From Notamacropus eugenii (lineage: Eukaryota; Chordata; Mammalia; Diprotodontia; Macropodidae), in NCBI RefSeq assembly GCF_028372415.1, contig NC_092875.1:53719771-53783770 (forward strand): a stretch of 64,000 bases of DNA, in the 5' to 3' direction. The translations under genes were made by a program, and so were the position numbers. The notes beneath the pieces are model-generated. The model did not search any database, was not told the DNA's origin, and saw only the letters and a program-made list of their open reading frames with translations. This document shows, piece after piece, positions 1-10,866 of the stretch (position 1 is the first letter of the stretch; every line of letters starts with the position of its first letter).

Positions 1-194
1 GAGGTATTTCTACAGCTAAGTAGCTGTACTTAATTCCAGATTCTGGCAAGTTCTCTGTCCTAGGAAGCTAGCTAGAAACAGAGATAAGGGAATTCAGGTG
101 GATAAACGGCTCTTGTCACAGGATATACTTAAGGGAGAGGATCTCTAAGCACCCATAAAGCTGCCAAACACATAGACAGGAAAGATGAAAAGTT

Positions 195-395
195 GAAGTT
201 ATAGGAGAGTAAGAATCAATGTATTGGGAGCCAGAGATAATGGGTTCAAATCTTGACTCTTTTACTACCTAAGTGATCTTGGACAAGGTTCTTACTCCAG
301 TCCTCAGGTTCTTCATCTATCAAAGGCAGAAGTTGAGCTGGATGACCTGCAAAGCCCCTCCCAGCTCTAAACCTATGAAACCTCAAGAGACCATT
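195..395 (+). repeat. MIR/Ther-type SINE, degraded
   Basis: The order of motifs (gggagccagagataatgggt, then a 'CTTGGACAAGGTTCTT' block, then 'CTCAGGTTCTTCATCT' and a 'GAGCTGGATGACCTGCAAAG' end) matches the tRNA-derived mammalian MIR/Ther layout. The copy is old. Flanking bases 1-194 and 396-764 show no gene or repeat that I recognise. Confidence 0.5.
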
Positions 396-764
396 TGGCA
401 CCCAACCTAGGAAGAAAGGATGGAACCTCTCACCAGCTAACTTGACCTTGACCCTAACTAGCCCTTCTGCTTGTGGGTGTGGATCTGGTGCTCTCTTTCC
501 TAGACTGTCAGAGTTCAAAGAAAGCCCAAATGTTGTCCAAATGCAGGAATCACCTCTGCTGAAAGTTTTTCGTTCTCTTGACCTCTGCCCTTGGGGCATT
601 AGAGTTTACTTAATGTAGCCTAAGACTGTCTTTGCTCTCTCAGAAGTTATGTTACACTTGGATAAACATGGTCATACATACTCAGAAGGAAGGGCAAGAT
701 CTCCCTGTCTCTTCTCTTCCAAGAATCAGCAGGAAAAAATGATTATAACAATAGTGGAGGTTTC

Positions 765-1095
765 GTTCATTCATTTATTTATTCGTTTGATAAATATTCA
801 TGAAGTGCTAGTGTGAGCAGGATCCTGTCACCCGTGCTTGGTGAGGTACAAAGTCAACACAATCTGTCCCTATAGGTGAGTAGGGAGATAAGACACATGT
901 AGAGACCCCAGGAATGGAGGGGGCTTCAGAGGTCATCTAATACATCTCCCTCCTTTTACAAATGAGGAGAGTGAGTCCCCAAGATCTGTCCAACATCTCA
1001 CAGATTGACATTAATGGAGGAATAAGAATTTGAACTCGGGCCCTCTGACTAGAAACTTAGAATTCTTTTTATTGCATTGCGTTCCTCCAACATTT
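765..1095 (-). repeat. Two adjacent MIR-like SINE fragments
   Basis: Bases 765-890 carry the ATTCATTTATTTATT and 'GATAAATATTCATGAAGTGC' end typical of MIR3-like tails. Bases 900-1090 read as an antisense MIR ('TTTTACAAATGAGGAGAGTG', then 'AATTTGAACTCGGGCCCTCT'). From 1096 to 2104 I see only unassigned, unremarkable sequence with no supported exon. Confidence 0.5.
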
Positions 1096-2104
1096 TCTGA
1101 CTATGCCAACATTAATTTCTCATCTGATCCTTCCAAGAATCCCATCATATCATAGTAACAATGTCAACCATAACAAGCCACTGATATTGTGCCTTAAAGT
1201 TCACAGTGTGTTTTCCCCACAATAAGCTAGGTCATTCAGATGTTCCCTACATGATAAATTCTTCCTGGAAGGATCATTTTTTTTTTCTACCTGAGCTGCC
1301 CAGTGTAGGTAGGTAGTAGTCATTAGATCTGACAAGTCTTAGGAAGCTATCTAACACAGCCTATTTGCATGTCCTAAGATGCCAACCAACTCTCTGTTGC
1401 TCATGTCATGTTAACAGATGGTCACCTTAATCAATGAATTAGTAAGAAGCCATGAATCATCATTACGTAGGTCAGATAGATTGCATGAGCAACAGCAAAG
1501 ATTGTAGTCTGTCTGCTTAATCTCCAAGCTGCTTTTCTGCAGAGATCATGGCTTTACAGATTTACAATTTTTCTAAAGCCTTATACATGGTAGGTGTGAA
1601 GTGAGTTACTTCTTGGTGTATTTTTATAAGTCTGGTTGAACTGTAGGTGTAGGAAGCAGAGGAGAGCAAGACTATATTGATCCTTGGAGAAAGAGGAAAT
1701 CACCAAAAGGTTGGATTGTGTAACTCTAGCAAGCCTGGGTGCCTTTTCCTTTGTGAAAGAGCCCCATTCAGGACGTATTATAAGTCTGAAGAATTCCATC
1801 AGAATAACTGGAGGTAGGAGTCCCCAGAGGAAACAACTACTTGATGCTTTGGCTAAATGGAAACCTGTCCACTTGTGATGGGGGCTAGTGGCTACCCAGA
1901 GTATGCTTCTAAACCTGGAGGGTCATATGGGTTTCTGGAGAAAATGTTAATGTTCATCCTTCCTTGCAAAAGACCGTGCCATCAGAGAAATAACAACATG
2001 ACTTGCACTTGACTTTGTTTTGAGTGAGGGAGGGCTGTGCAGGTCACCAGCCTCACTTCTCCTCCAGAGCCATTTGAATCCAGTGATCATCAGGGTGACT
2101 GGAG

Positions 2105-2243
2105 ATGACCCAGGATGAGGCAATTGGGGTTAAGTGACTTGCCCAAGGTCACACAGCTAGTGAGTGTCAAGTATCTGAGGTGAGATTTGAACTCAGGTCC
2201 TCCTGACTCCTGCTCTATCCACTACACCACCTAGCTGCCCCCT
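2105..2243 (-). repeat. Marsupial tRNA-SINE (WSINE1/SINE1 type)
   Basis: The copy is nearly intact and antisense. It contains 'CAATTGGGGTTAAGTGACTT', 'GCCCAAGGTCACACAGCTAG' and the head 'CCACCTAGCTGCCCCC', which in sense is the GGGGGCAGCTAGGTGG start of marsupial SINEs. It is one of the best organism markers in the window. Bases 2244-2767 hold nothing recognised. Confidence 0.8.
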
Positions 2244-2767
2244 TTTGGAGAAGGTGAAAATCTAGTGAAGGGGAAAATGGAAGGTGCCTTGGTAGTTTAT
2301 AGACTCAAAGATAATTTCTTTGCAAATTGTTTTTTGCAATTTAAAAAATCCTGTCCTACTGTCAACATCATGTTAGCCTGCATTTGCATTTGTATTTGCA
2401 TTTAAAAGCCCTTTTTCTATTCTGTGGTGGCTTAAGATGAGTCAAAACTTAAAGAAAACTAAAAACCACTAGGTGGTGGCATAACAAGTCAAATTCTAAT
2501 GTTCTGGGAGGAGCCCTGGGTTACAGCAAAGCCCTGCCCCCACATAAGGTGTTGTATGAGAAGCCCTCAAAATTGAACTCAGTCCATATTAATCCAGAGC
2601 TAATTTTCTATACCAGTAAAAGACTTCAGGTTAATTTGAGGGCTTGTCCAGAACATTTAATTTGTGTGTATGAGTTTAATTTTGAGGCCCCTCAAAATTG
2701 TGCCATACAGATTTGGAGGACCTATCTAGGACCACTGTTTCCTGTTGGGGATAAGGCTTCTTTCCCT

Positions 2768-3005
2768 CATTTGTTGTTATGTGATCTTTTTTCAGTCATG
2801 TCCAACTCTTATTGACCACATTTAGGGTTTTCTTAGCAAAGATACCAGAGTGAGTTGCCATTTCCTTCTCCAGCTACATCCTCCAGATGAGGAAACTGAG
2901 GTAAACAAGATGAAGTGACTTACCCAGGGTCACGATTTGAACTCAGGAAGATGTCTTCCTGACTCCAGGCCCCACACTCTGTGCATTATACCACCTCACT
3001 GCTTC
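2768..3005 (-). repeat. Mar1-type marsupial SINE
   Basis: Antisense copy. It runs from the 'TTCAGTCATGTCCAACTCTT' end through 'GCCATTTCCTTCTCCAGC', 'GATGAGGAAACTGAGG' and 'TGAACTCAGGAAGATGTCTT' to the CACCTCACTGCTTC head. This is the Mar1 (CORE-SINE) order. Two other copies occur in the window, at 11521-11760 and 22545-22783. Confidence 0.85.
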
Positions 3006-3984
3006 TTCACTCATAGTGGCCAAGTTTAGACAGACTCTTCTGATCAGCATAGCAGGAACAAGCACATCCTCCAAAATAACTATGGATCTGACCACCACAT
3101 ATTTAGTAAAAAACAGCTCTGACAAGGTTTAGGGGTGCTATGGACCCCAAAATATCAACACACCAGGTCCTGCTTGAATGAATTCGACTCAAACCTTCTT
3201 AAACCAAAGGAAAACTGTTTAGTAAAGATTCACCATACTGGGTTGACTCTTAAGGAGCCTAAGCATTTGTAACACTTGTATTCACACGGGAGCCAGATAA
3301 AATCTCAGCTAGACAGAGCCTGAGCTGGATTGAATATAAGCACCTTTGTAGAGGCAAGATGGAACTTAAATACAGAAAAGACTATAGGAGGGATGTGGGG
3401 GTGGTCTGGTAGTCTAGGGTGATGGGAGGAGGGGTTGAGGGAGTGTCTTGAGGAGAAGTCCAGGAAGGGAATGACTGAAAACAGCTGGAGGCAATCAGGA
3501 GATATCAGACAATGGAGGGCTTGGGTGGGAAGCAGGTGGGGCAATCCAGAAGTCTGGATAGGGGCAGTATGGGAATGACCGGTACCCTGGGGTGAATACT
3601 GATAGACACCAGGGAGGATCTTGATGGGAGTGGTCAGCAGCCTGGGGAAATGGGGTTTTGATGGGATCAAGGGTGGGGAGTGCAACAGAGACCAGGGGAC
3701 AGAAGCCCATGGGCTTCCAGAGACTGCCTGAACAAATGGGAAGATTAGATTTGAGTAAGAAAGACCAGATTAAGTGGGAAGATTCAAGGGGAGCTCAAGG
3801 AGGCTCCCACAGTCTGAACCCCACGAGCTCCACTACCAAAACCCCTGCTCTGTTGCCTTAGAGTGCCCATATTTCCCAAATTTCAAACAGACACATAGCC
3901 ATATAGACAAATGCCATTCCTTTTCCAAAGGAGGGGGAGAAAGGGGGGGCTTATTTAGCACCTTCCCAGAGTCCTTGTCTGGCC
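3006..3984. other. Unassigned interval, partly purine-rich
   Basis: Roughly 3330-3780 is GGAG/GGGA-rich on the plus strand, and this composition produces long open frames on the minus strand. Those frames have no recognisable domain, signal peptide or splice context, so I call no gene. The interval leads directly into an LTR-like repeat at 3985. Confidence 0.5.
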
Positions 3985-4260
3985 AAACAAACTCTTCCAG
4001 TCTGTAAGCCCCAAAGTAAAACCCACACCTCAGTCTTTATTCACTTTTTAGAGCCAGAGGGCATCAGTTCCTTGAGCAACAAAATTAAAAATAGGCGTGG
4101 ACCTTACAAATCTTCCCAGGTCTGACCAAGGTTGGGAAGGCTCCTCCTCAGTCACTTTCTAATACAGACATTATACTTCTTGATAATACTAAAACAAAAA
4201 GCAGAAAATCCTACTTTACTTACCATTACAACTCCTAGGTTGGTAGCCTGAAGGCCTGGC
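3985..4260 (-). repeat. LTR-like repeat family B, copy 1
   Basis: The block 'GTAAGCCCCAAAGTAAAACC', then 'CTTTATTCACTTTTTAGAGC' and 'CCTACTTTACTTACCATTAC' recurs at 35456-35665 and 63447-63715. Read on the minus strand it has an AATAAAGACT polyadenylation-like block followed by a GGGGCTTAC stretch, as in an LTR R/U5 region. The family is not named here. No internal coding region is joined to this copy. Confidence 0.55.
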
Positions 4261-4399
4261 AGGACAGCGTTAGCCACTGCAGTCACAGAGAGGTTAGGAG
4301 GGGAGGATTGTCTAAGCGGAAAGAGGATGAGCTAAGTTGGGGACATGTTGAATTGAAGATGCCCTATATTCATAAACAAATGTATTTCATGGCAACTTA

Positions 4400-4421
4400 T
4401 CATCATCATCATCATCATCAT
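4400..4421 (+). repeat. (ATC)n microsatellite
   Basis: About seven tandem CAT/ATC units in otherwise AT-rich unassigned sequence. Confidence 0.9.
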
Positions 4422-4599
4422 TTCAGCGAACATTTGTTATTTATGTCTTACTATGGTACATTTCTGTTCTATTATAAATGATAATATATCATTATATTAT
4501 TAAGTGATCACATAAGTTACTGTATAAATCATTACACAAAGTAGATAACAATGTATCATACAACATAGAACATGTTTATAATAGATTATGTTAACATGT

Positions 4600-4765
4600 A
4601 TTGATGAACACCTTACAGTTTGTATAAATCCCTTACAAATGTCTTAGTCCTAGGCTCACAGCAACCCCGAGAGGTAAATACTACAATTATACCGATTGTG
4701 CAGATGAGGAAACTGAGGCAGACAGAAATTAAGGGACTTGTCCTAAGTGTCTGATGTATAGACAT
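4600..4765 (-). repeat. MIR-like SINE fragment, antisense
   Basis: It contains 'CTTACAGTTTGTATAAATCC', 'GCAGATGAGGAAACTGAGGC' and 'AATTAAGGGACTTGTCC', the antisense MIR core layout. From 4766 to 6414 I see no gene, RNA or repeat I can name. The interval is AT-rich around 5400-5500 (TTAATTAATTAATTGATCAA). Confidence 0.55.
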
Positions 4766-6414
4766 TACAGGTAGACCTGCCATGAGACATGTTACATTTT
4801 GATTTGGCCATTTGCCCTCTAAGATAATCTTCTTACTTGTTTTTCAAAGATATCTATGTATGTATGTGTGGTAAAGGAAACACACAGTGAGGGTAGAGTC
4901 AGAACCTTGAGCTCTACCCCAGTCACAGAGGCAGTGGCTGGGTTTGAGAAATTGGGGTGGAGGTAGGGAATCCCAGAGAAGGTCCTGGGAAATCTTGTTT
5001 ACTCACAGGACTTTTCCTTCTATTTTTCAGCCTGTCAACAAGGCCTAAGCTGGGTCCTTGGAGCTTCCCAAACTTTCTAGGTGAGATTGTCAGGATCCTT
5101 GAATGAAGGAGAGAGAGATGCTTTTGCCCAAAGGGAGTTAGCAAAGTGTAACTTTTCCCGGTTATGGATAGTTAATGTGATTTGAACAAATTGCTACTCC
5201 AGGGAGAACAGGGGCTTCTGGGTTTGTTAAAAGGCCCCCTAGCAGTGACTCAAACCTTAGCTCTAATTAGGCTCTCACAAAACAGGTAGGGTGCCCTCAG
5301 AGACCTGGGATCCAGCAGGGGAGATTTACCAAAATTCATCTCTTGTCAGATGATTCTAGACATAACACCACCACCATTACCTTCTGTTGACCTGAAAACT
5401 TAATTAGAGAAAAGGCAACGGGCTAAATGCATACATTTTATGATTTAATTAATTAATTGATCAATTCCCTATTAAAGACAACGGTAACATAATGCATTAT
5501 GGAGCCAGAAATGTTCTGGCTACCCAGTGCAGAAATCTTCTGGCTTATATACATTTTGCCGTGAGAAAGGAACTCTCCTAGTTGAACAAATCATAAATTT
5601 AGTAAGACAAGACAATTAACAAAGTAATGTTGGTCAGGCCTTGGGATTCCAGCTGGGTAAACATATGTCTCGGTGATAAAGAAGGAAATCCCACCACTAG
5701 TAAGTGGCAGGCTTCCTGCCCTAAACAGATAACTGACATAGGAAAGGGTAAACAAAGTTCAATAGAAATTATGACCTAAGATGTCTATATTTTCTTTACC
5801 ATTAATATGCCATAGATAATAAGATACAAAGGAAAGTCCCATTATTCAAGATATAGTGTCTTAGGTTAAAGGTCTCCTAAGGAATGTAGAGTCAGCCTTG
5901 GCTGGCTTTTGCTGACATAGGAAGAGGTACTCTCTGAGTTTACTTCAGAGAGAACAAAGAGATTATTCCAAAATTTTATATTAAACATTATCACTTCCCA
6001 ATAAAACAGATATTTGTTTGGCAGTGTCCCGGCTTCAAAGGACGTTCTATATCTTATCTCATTTACCCCTCAGGGCAGATATGTGTGGTGGGATCTAGAG
6101 ATATCATTAAGTATAACGGGAACTGGTCAATGACAAAGCATGGTTCTGAAAACCCATGATGATGGGTAATAGAGAGGACCTGCTCTGATTCGCAGCATGC
6201 CCAGAGATTCTGGAGCTGTTTCCTCTCTACTTATCCCACAGTTAAGAAAAGTTGCTGTTGGTTTTTTTAATTGGCCACTGAGCTTGATCTGAGGCTATAC
6301 ACAAAAGCCACCAGTAGAACAACTTGGCCTTTCCCTCTCTTTGTGGTGACATTTGATAGAGAAGAAATGCTTTAAACCTCCAAACAGGGAGAGAGTAGCA
6401 GAAGCTACAGCAGC

Positions 6415-7163
6415 CTGCTACTGCTACCAACTATCTTCCACTCCATCTACCACATGACCATGAAAATGTGGTGTCACTGTTACTGTCTCTGTTGTATTGA
6501 GTCTTCCCTCATCCTAGATGAGTATTAGAGATGGAATGACCTGAGTGCATCTACTTCCCAGAAGCTTACAGCATTTCTTTGTTCTCACTCAAATGCTGCC
6601 ACAGAGAAGATAGCATCTGTCTGTCTGGGACTTTTGCCCACACATTCAAGTCCATCTCAGAAGACAATCAGAAGGCTTTTCATTGCCACATTGTAAATGG
6701 ACAGGAAGCAGTTACAGAATGTCTGTACATGCTCTGTAGCAAGAGTTAAACCCTTCTATTGGTCACCATCATGCATTTCTGGAAAGAAGCTCACCAAGCC
6801 TCATGTGGCTAGAAACACATATTTCAAATGGGGCTAAAGATTACATTCTTGAAGACTTCCAAGATGGTAGAGAGAAAGCACTCAGCTGAGCTCTCCCAAC
6901 CTGGTCACCATGAGGCCATAAATACATGGCATTTTTGTCTTCTCTGCTGTTTTGTTTTTTTTTTTTGTCTAACATAGTTAGAATAGATCTTGTGAGCTAG
7001 ATTTAGGGTGGCTGCAGCAGCTAAGATAAGGTCATTCCATCTCTAATACTCACCTAGGAGGAGGGAAGGCTCAATATAACAGAGACAGGAACAGTGTCAC
7101 CATATTTTCATGTCCTTGTGGCAGACAGATGGAATGGGAGATAGTTGGTAGCAGTAGCTGAGC
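6415..7163. repeat. Imperfect inverted repeat, ~130-bp arms
   Basis: The left arm (6415-6535) and the right arm (7028-7163) are reverse complements with scattered mismatches. For example, the left arm carries AGTATTAGAGATGGAATGAC and the right arm carries GTCATTCCATCTCTAATACT. Both arms include the CAACAGAGACAG-like block and the GATAGTTGGTAGCAGTAG end. The loop is about 490 bp. It could be a foldback DNA transposon relic, two opposed copies of one repeat, or a 5'-inverted LINE-1. Confidence 0.8.
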
Positions 7164-7760
7164 TCTCCCAACATTCTCTTGCAAGAATGGTAGAGCAAAC
7201 AAACTGTCAGAGTGAGATATTTTTCCAGCCTAAGACAATGTAGGAGGTTGCAAAGAGAGATCAAGGAGGTGGAGGTGGAATCTGGCCCAGACCCCAGGTG
7301 AATGAAACAGCAGTGGTGGGACCAGGTGGGAGTGACAAAAAAGCAGAGGCAGCTTCAGGAGCTCTCAAAGACACTAAGGGCATTGGATAATTGGTTAGAA
7401 AAATATTACACAGGACTTGGCTGGCACTGGCTAGATCTGGCACTGATTGGCAACTTTCTTACCCATATGCAATTCTGGGTCACAGTACTAGGGCAGAGAA
7501 AAGCCTTGAAGCACAAGGGAGCAGGCTCCCAGGTTGCAATTCGAAATCAATGAGAATGCTAGCATTTGTGGCTATAGGGGGACCAGGAACCCTTCCTGGT
7601 GAAAGAACATAGGGCAAAGCCAGGAGAACAGGAACCATACCTCTCCCAGACTCAAACCACCTTGGAAGCACTAAAAACTTGCAAAACCCCAGAACCAGCT
7701 CTTAAAAGAGCAGCATAAAAAAGCCTGAAGCTCAGTGTCTCCTATCCTGAGGTGACCAAC
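6850..7760 (+). repeat. LINE-1 5'-UTR-like segment
   Basis: CTTCCAAGATGGTAGAGAGA, GAGCTCTCCCAAC (twice, near 6890 and 7165), 'GTGGGACCAGGTGGGAGTGA', 'GGCAGCTTCAGGAGCTCTC' and 'GCAGCATAAAAAAGCCTGAA' resemble the 5' UTR of marsupial LINE-1 elements. Open frames at 7302-7671 in both strands have no domain and are treated as chance. Bases 7761-8024 are unassigned but lie between this segment and the ORF2 start, so they may be internally deleted LINE-1. Confidence 0.5.
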
Positions 7761-8024
7761 TTTATTATAAATTTGAAAGTCAAGAAAAAGGTTGTTGCTG
7801 CTGCCACATGTGTGGGCTCTGGATAAGCTGTTACAAACTCCTCCTGCTGACCTCCTAAGTTTTCCTTCACCTGAAAAAATGTCTTAGCCTGACCTTCTAT
7901 TAGCTCTGCTTGCTGTATTTCAGGTGTTGTTTTAAAGTTATTAAGAGGAGAATGTTGAGAATTCAAGTGGTTGCTCTAATGTGCCAACTTGGCCAACTCC
8001 CGGGATATACATAGCTAATGATCA

Positions 8025-8123
8025 TAACTGAATGTGAATGAATTTAACAATAAAATAAAAGAGGAGAGCATAATGGATTAGAACCAGAAACCAACAATAT
8101 GGTGTTTCAAGAAACATACTTGA
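8025..8123 (+). pseudogene. LINE-1 ORF2 endonuclease fragment, 5' part
   Basis: 'ATGGATTAGAACCAGAAACC', 'CAACAATATGGTGTTTCAAG' and AAACATACTTGA correspond to the LINE-1 ORF2 endonuclease segment read as W-I-x-x-Q-x-P-T-x-x-C-x-Q-E-T-H/Y-L. The fragment ends exactly at the target site of the HAL1 that begins at 8124 and resumes at 10867. It is degraded, with internal stops. Confidence 0.65.
8109..8123 (+). repeat. 15-bp target-site duplication, left copy
   Basis: AAGAAACATACTTGA immediately precedes the HAL1 5' end and is repeated without change at 10852-10866 after its A-tail. A perfect duplication of this length is the expected result of LINE-type target-primed integration. Confidence 0.9.
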
Positions 8124-10851
8124 GGGGGGCAGAGCCAAGATGGCGGAGTAGAAACACACAAATACGCTAGCTCCGAACCCACAGCCCATGAAATATCTGT
8201 AGAAAAGAGCTGCCAATAAATTCGGGAGCAGGGGAAGCCATAGAACAGCGGAGCAGATGTGATTTCTGTTCCAGAGAGCCTGAAAACCTCTTGCGCTGCG
8301 GACATGGAGCTGAGCCCAGCCCTGCATTGACCACCCAGCGCCGAGAGGAGCAGATCCGAGCAGGCTTCAGGGACAGAATCTCCAGCAGCCATGTGGGTCC
8401 CTCCACCCACAGGTGACAAGGGTCGGTGAGAGGCTCTCTTCGCTGGTTCAAGAGGGGAGTGGGGAGCCCCCATGACTCAGGCCCCCTCGGGAAGCACCAG
8501 CAGAGGTGGGAGCAGACCAGGGCTCCCCAAGCTGGCAGGAGCCCGGATCCATTGTTGAAGGTCTCTGCATAAACCCCCTGAGGGAACTGAGCCCATGAGG
8601 CGGCCCTGCCCTCACCCAGGCAGCGGAACTTGATATCACACTGAATAGCAGCCCTGCCCCTGCCCAAAGACCTGAGGCTGGAAAAGCAGCATTTGAGTCT
8701 CAGACCCCAAGCGCTGGCTGGGAGGATCCAGAGGCGAGGTGGATATGAGGAGAATATTCAGAGGTCAAGTCACTGGCTGGGAAAATGCCCAGAAAAGGGA
8801 AAAAAACCCAAAACTATAGAGGGTTACTTTCCTGGTGAACAGGTTTCTCCTCCCCTCCTTTCTGATGAGGAAGAACAATGCTTACCATCAGGGAAAGACA
8901 CGGAAGTCAGGGCTTCTGCATCCCAGCTCACTCAATGGGCTCAGACCATGGAAAAGCTCAAAAAGGGCTCAGAAAATTTTGAAAATTATGTTAGAGGACT
9001 GGAGGAAAAACTGGAAAGAGCAATCAAAGACATGCAAGCAAAGTATGAACAGCAGATCAGTACCCTGCTAAAGGAGACCCAAAAAAATGCTGAAGAAAAT
9101 AACAGCCTGAAAAATAGGCTAACTCAATTGGCAAAGGATGTTCAAGAAGCCAATGAGGAGAAGAATGCTTTCAAAAGCAGAATTAGCCAAATGGAAAAGG
9201 AGATTCAAAAGCTCACTGAAGAAAATAGTTCTTTCAAAATTAGAATGAAACAGATGGAGGCTAACGACTTTATGACAAACCAAGAAATCACAAAACAAAA
9301 CCAAAAGAATGAAAAAATGGAAGATAATGTGAAATATCTCATTGGAAAAACAACTGACCTGGAAAATAGATCCAGGAGAGACAATTTAAAAATTATGGGC
9401 CTACCTAAAAGCCATGATCCAAAAAAGAGCCTAGACATCATCTTTCATGAAATTATCAAGGAAAACTGCCCTGAGATTCTAGAACCAGAGGGCCAAATAA
9501 ATATTCAAGGAATCCACAGAACACCGCCTGAAAGAGATCCAAAAAGAGAAACTCCTGGGAACATTGTGGCCAAATTCCAGAGTTCCCAGATCAAGGAGAA
9601 AATATTGCAAGCAGCTAGAAAGAAACAATTCAAGTACTGTGGAAATACACAAGATCTAGCAGGTTCCACATTAAGGGATCGAAGGGCGTGGAATAGGATA
9701 TTCCAGAAGTCAAAGGAACTAGGACTAAAACCAAGAATCACCTACCCAGCAAAACTGAATATAATACTTCAGGGGAAAAATTGGTCTTTCAATGAAATAG
9801 AGGACTTTCAAGCATTCTTGATGAAAAAACCAGAGCTGAAAAGAAAATTTGACTTTCAAACACAAGAATGAAGAGAAGCATGAAAAAGTAAATAGCAAAG
9901 AGAAGTCATAAGGGACTTTACAAAAGTTGAACTGTTTACATTCCTACATGGAAAGACAATATTTGTAACTCTTGAAACTATTCAGCATCTGGGTACAGGG
10001 TGGGATAACACATACACACACACACACATAGAGACAGAGTAAACAGAGTGAACTGAAGAGGAGGGGATCATATCTTAAAAAAAAAATGAAATCAAGCAGT
10101 GAGAGAGAAATATATTGGGAGGAGAAAGGGAGAATTGGAATGGGGCAAATTATCTCTCATAAAAGAGGCAAGCAAAAGACTTTTTAGTGAAGAGAAAAAG
10201 AGGGGAGGTGAGAGAAAAACATGAAGTTTACTCTCATCACATTCCACTAAAGGAAGGAATAAAATGCGCACTCATTTTGGTATGAAAAGCTATTTTACAA
10301 TACAGGAAAGTGGGGGATAAGGGGATAAACAGGGTGGGGGGGACAATGGAAGGGAGGGCATGGGGAGGAGGGAGCAATTTCAGGTCCACACTCATGGGGA
10401 GGGACAGGATCAAAAGAGAGAACAGAAGTAATTGGGGGCAGGATAGGATGGAGGGAAATATAGTCTTATACAACTCGACTATTATGGAAGTCATTTGCAA
10501 AACTATACAGATGTGGCCTACATTGAATTTCTTGCCTTCCAAAGGGAGGGGGTGGGGAGGAAGGGAGGAAAAGAAGTTGGAACTCAAAGTTTTAGGAACA
10601 ACTGTCAAGTACTGTTCTTGCCGCTAGGAAATAAGAAATACAGGTAAAGGGGTATAGAAAGTTATTTGGCCTAACAGGACAGAGGAGAGGATGGAGACAA
10701 GGGTACAGAGGAATGATGGAGGAGAGAGCAGATTGGAGATGGGGGCAATTGGAATGCTCGGTGTTTTGGGGTGGGGAGGGGACAAGGGGGGAGAATATTT
10801 GGAGCCCAAAATTCTGTGAAAATGAATGTTAAAAGTTAAATAAAAAAAAAA
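8124..10851 (+). mobile_element. HAL1 (half-LINE-1), full-length copy 1
   Basis: The element starts GGGGGGCAGAGCCAAGATGG, the usual LINE-1 5' end. It has a GC-rich 5' UTR (to about 8690), one long ORF1, a 3' UTR with a short CA tract and purine-rich blocks, and a terminal A-tail preceded by GAATGTTAAAAGTTAAATAA. No reverse transcriptase ORF2 lies between ORF1 and the tail, which is the defining layout of HAL1 elements. It would need an L1-encoded reverse transcriptase in trans. It is flanked by a perfect 15-bp duplication and splits a LINE-1 ORF2 relic, so it is the youngest-looking insertion in the window. Confidence 0.9.
8693..9871 (+). CDS. LINE-1/HAL1 ORF1 protein (ORF1p)
   Basis: This is a 392-codon open frame encoding an ORF1p-like RNA-binding chaperone. 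In the family, trimers coat the element RNA in cytoplasmic particles. About residues 84-200 form a long heptad-rich coiled coil (LEEKLERAIKDMQ ... NRLTQLAKDVQ ... RISQMEKEIQKL). The RRM-like core follows (NLKIMGLP, then DIIFHEIIKEN), and then the C-terminal domain (FQSSQIKEKILQAARKKQ, PRITYPAKLNIIL). The family start seems to be the ATG at 8785 (M-P-R-K-G-K-K), but an A-run there is out of frame with the rest, so the open frame continues upstream to 8693. Internal methionines such as 8948 could also be used. No ORF2 follows. Similar broken copies lie at 43.0-43.9 and 56.2-57.0 kb. Confidence 0.85.
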   Translation: MSLRPQALAGRIQRRGGYEENIQRSSHWLGKCPEKGKKPKTIEGYFPGEQVSPPLLSDEEEQCLPSGKDTEVRASASQLTQWAQTMEKLKKGSENFENYVRGLEEKLERAIKDMQAKYEQQISTLLKETQKNAEENNSLKNRLTQLAKDVQEANEEKNAFKSRISQMEKEIQKLTEENSSFKIRMKQMEANDFMTNQEITKQNQKNEKMEDNVKYLIGKTTDLENRSRRDNLKIMGLPKSHDPKKSLDIIFHEIIKENCPEILEPEGQINIQGIHRTPPERDPKRETPGNIVAKFQSSQIKEKILQAARKKQFKYCGNTQDLAGSTLRDRRAWNRIFQKSKELGLKPRITYPAKLNIILQGKNWSFNEIEDFQAFLMKKPELKRKFDFQTQE

Positions 10852-10866
10852 AAGAAACATACTTGA
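10852..10866 (+). repeat. 15-bp target-site duplication, right copy
   Basis: AAGAAACATACTTGA directly after the A-tail is identical to 8109-8123. Confidence 0.9.

Noticed and set aside
3305-3710. 126- and 71-codon minus-strand Pro/Ser/His-rich frames
   Set aside because: They lie in a GGAG-rich plus-strand tract that avoids stops on the minus strand; no recognisable motif or splice signals.
8022-8667. Several 100-166 codon minus-strand frames
   Set aside because: They are antisense to the GC-rich 5' UTR of the HAL1 at 8124. The sense strand is explained by the element.
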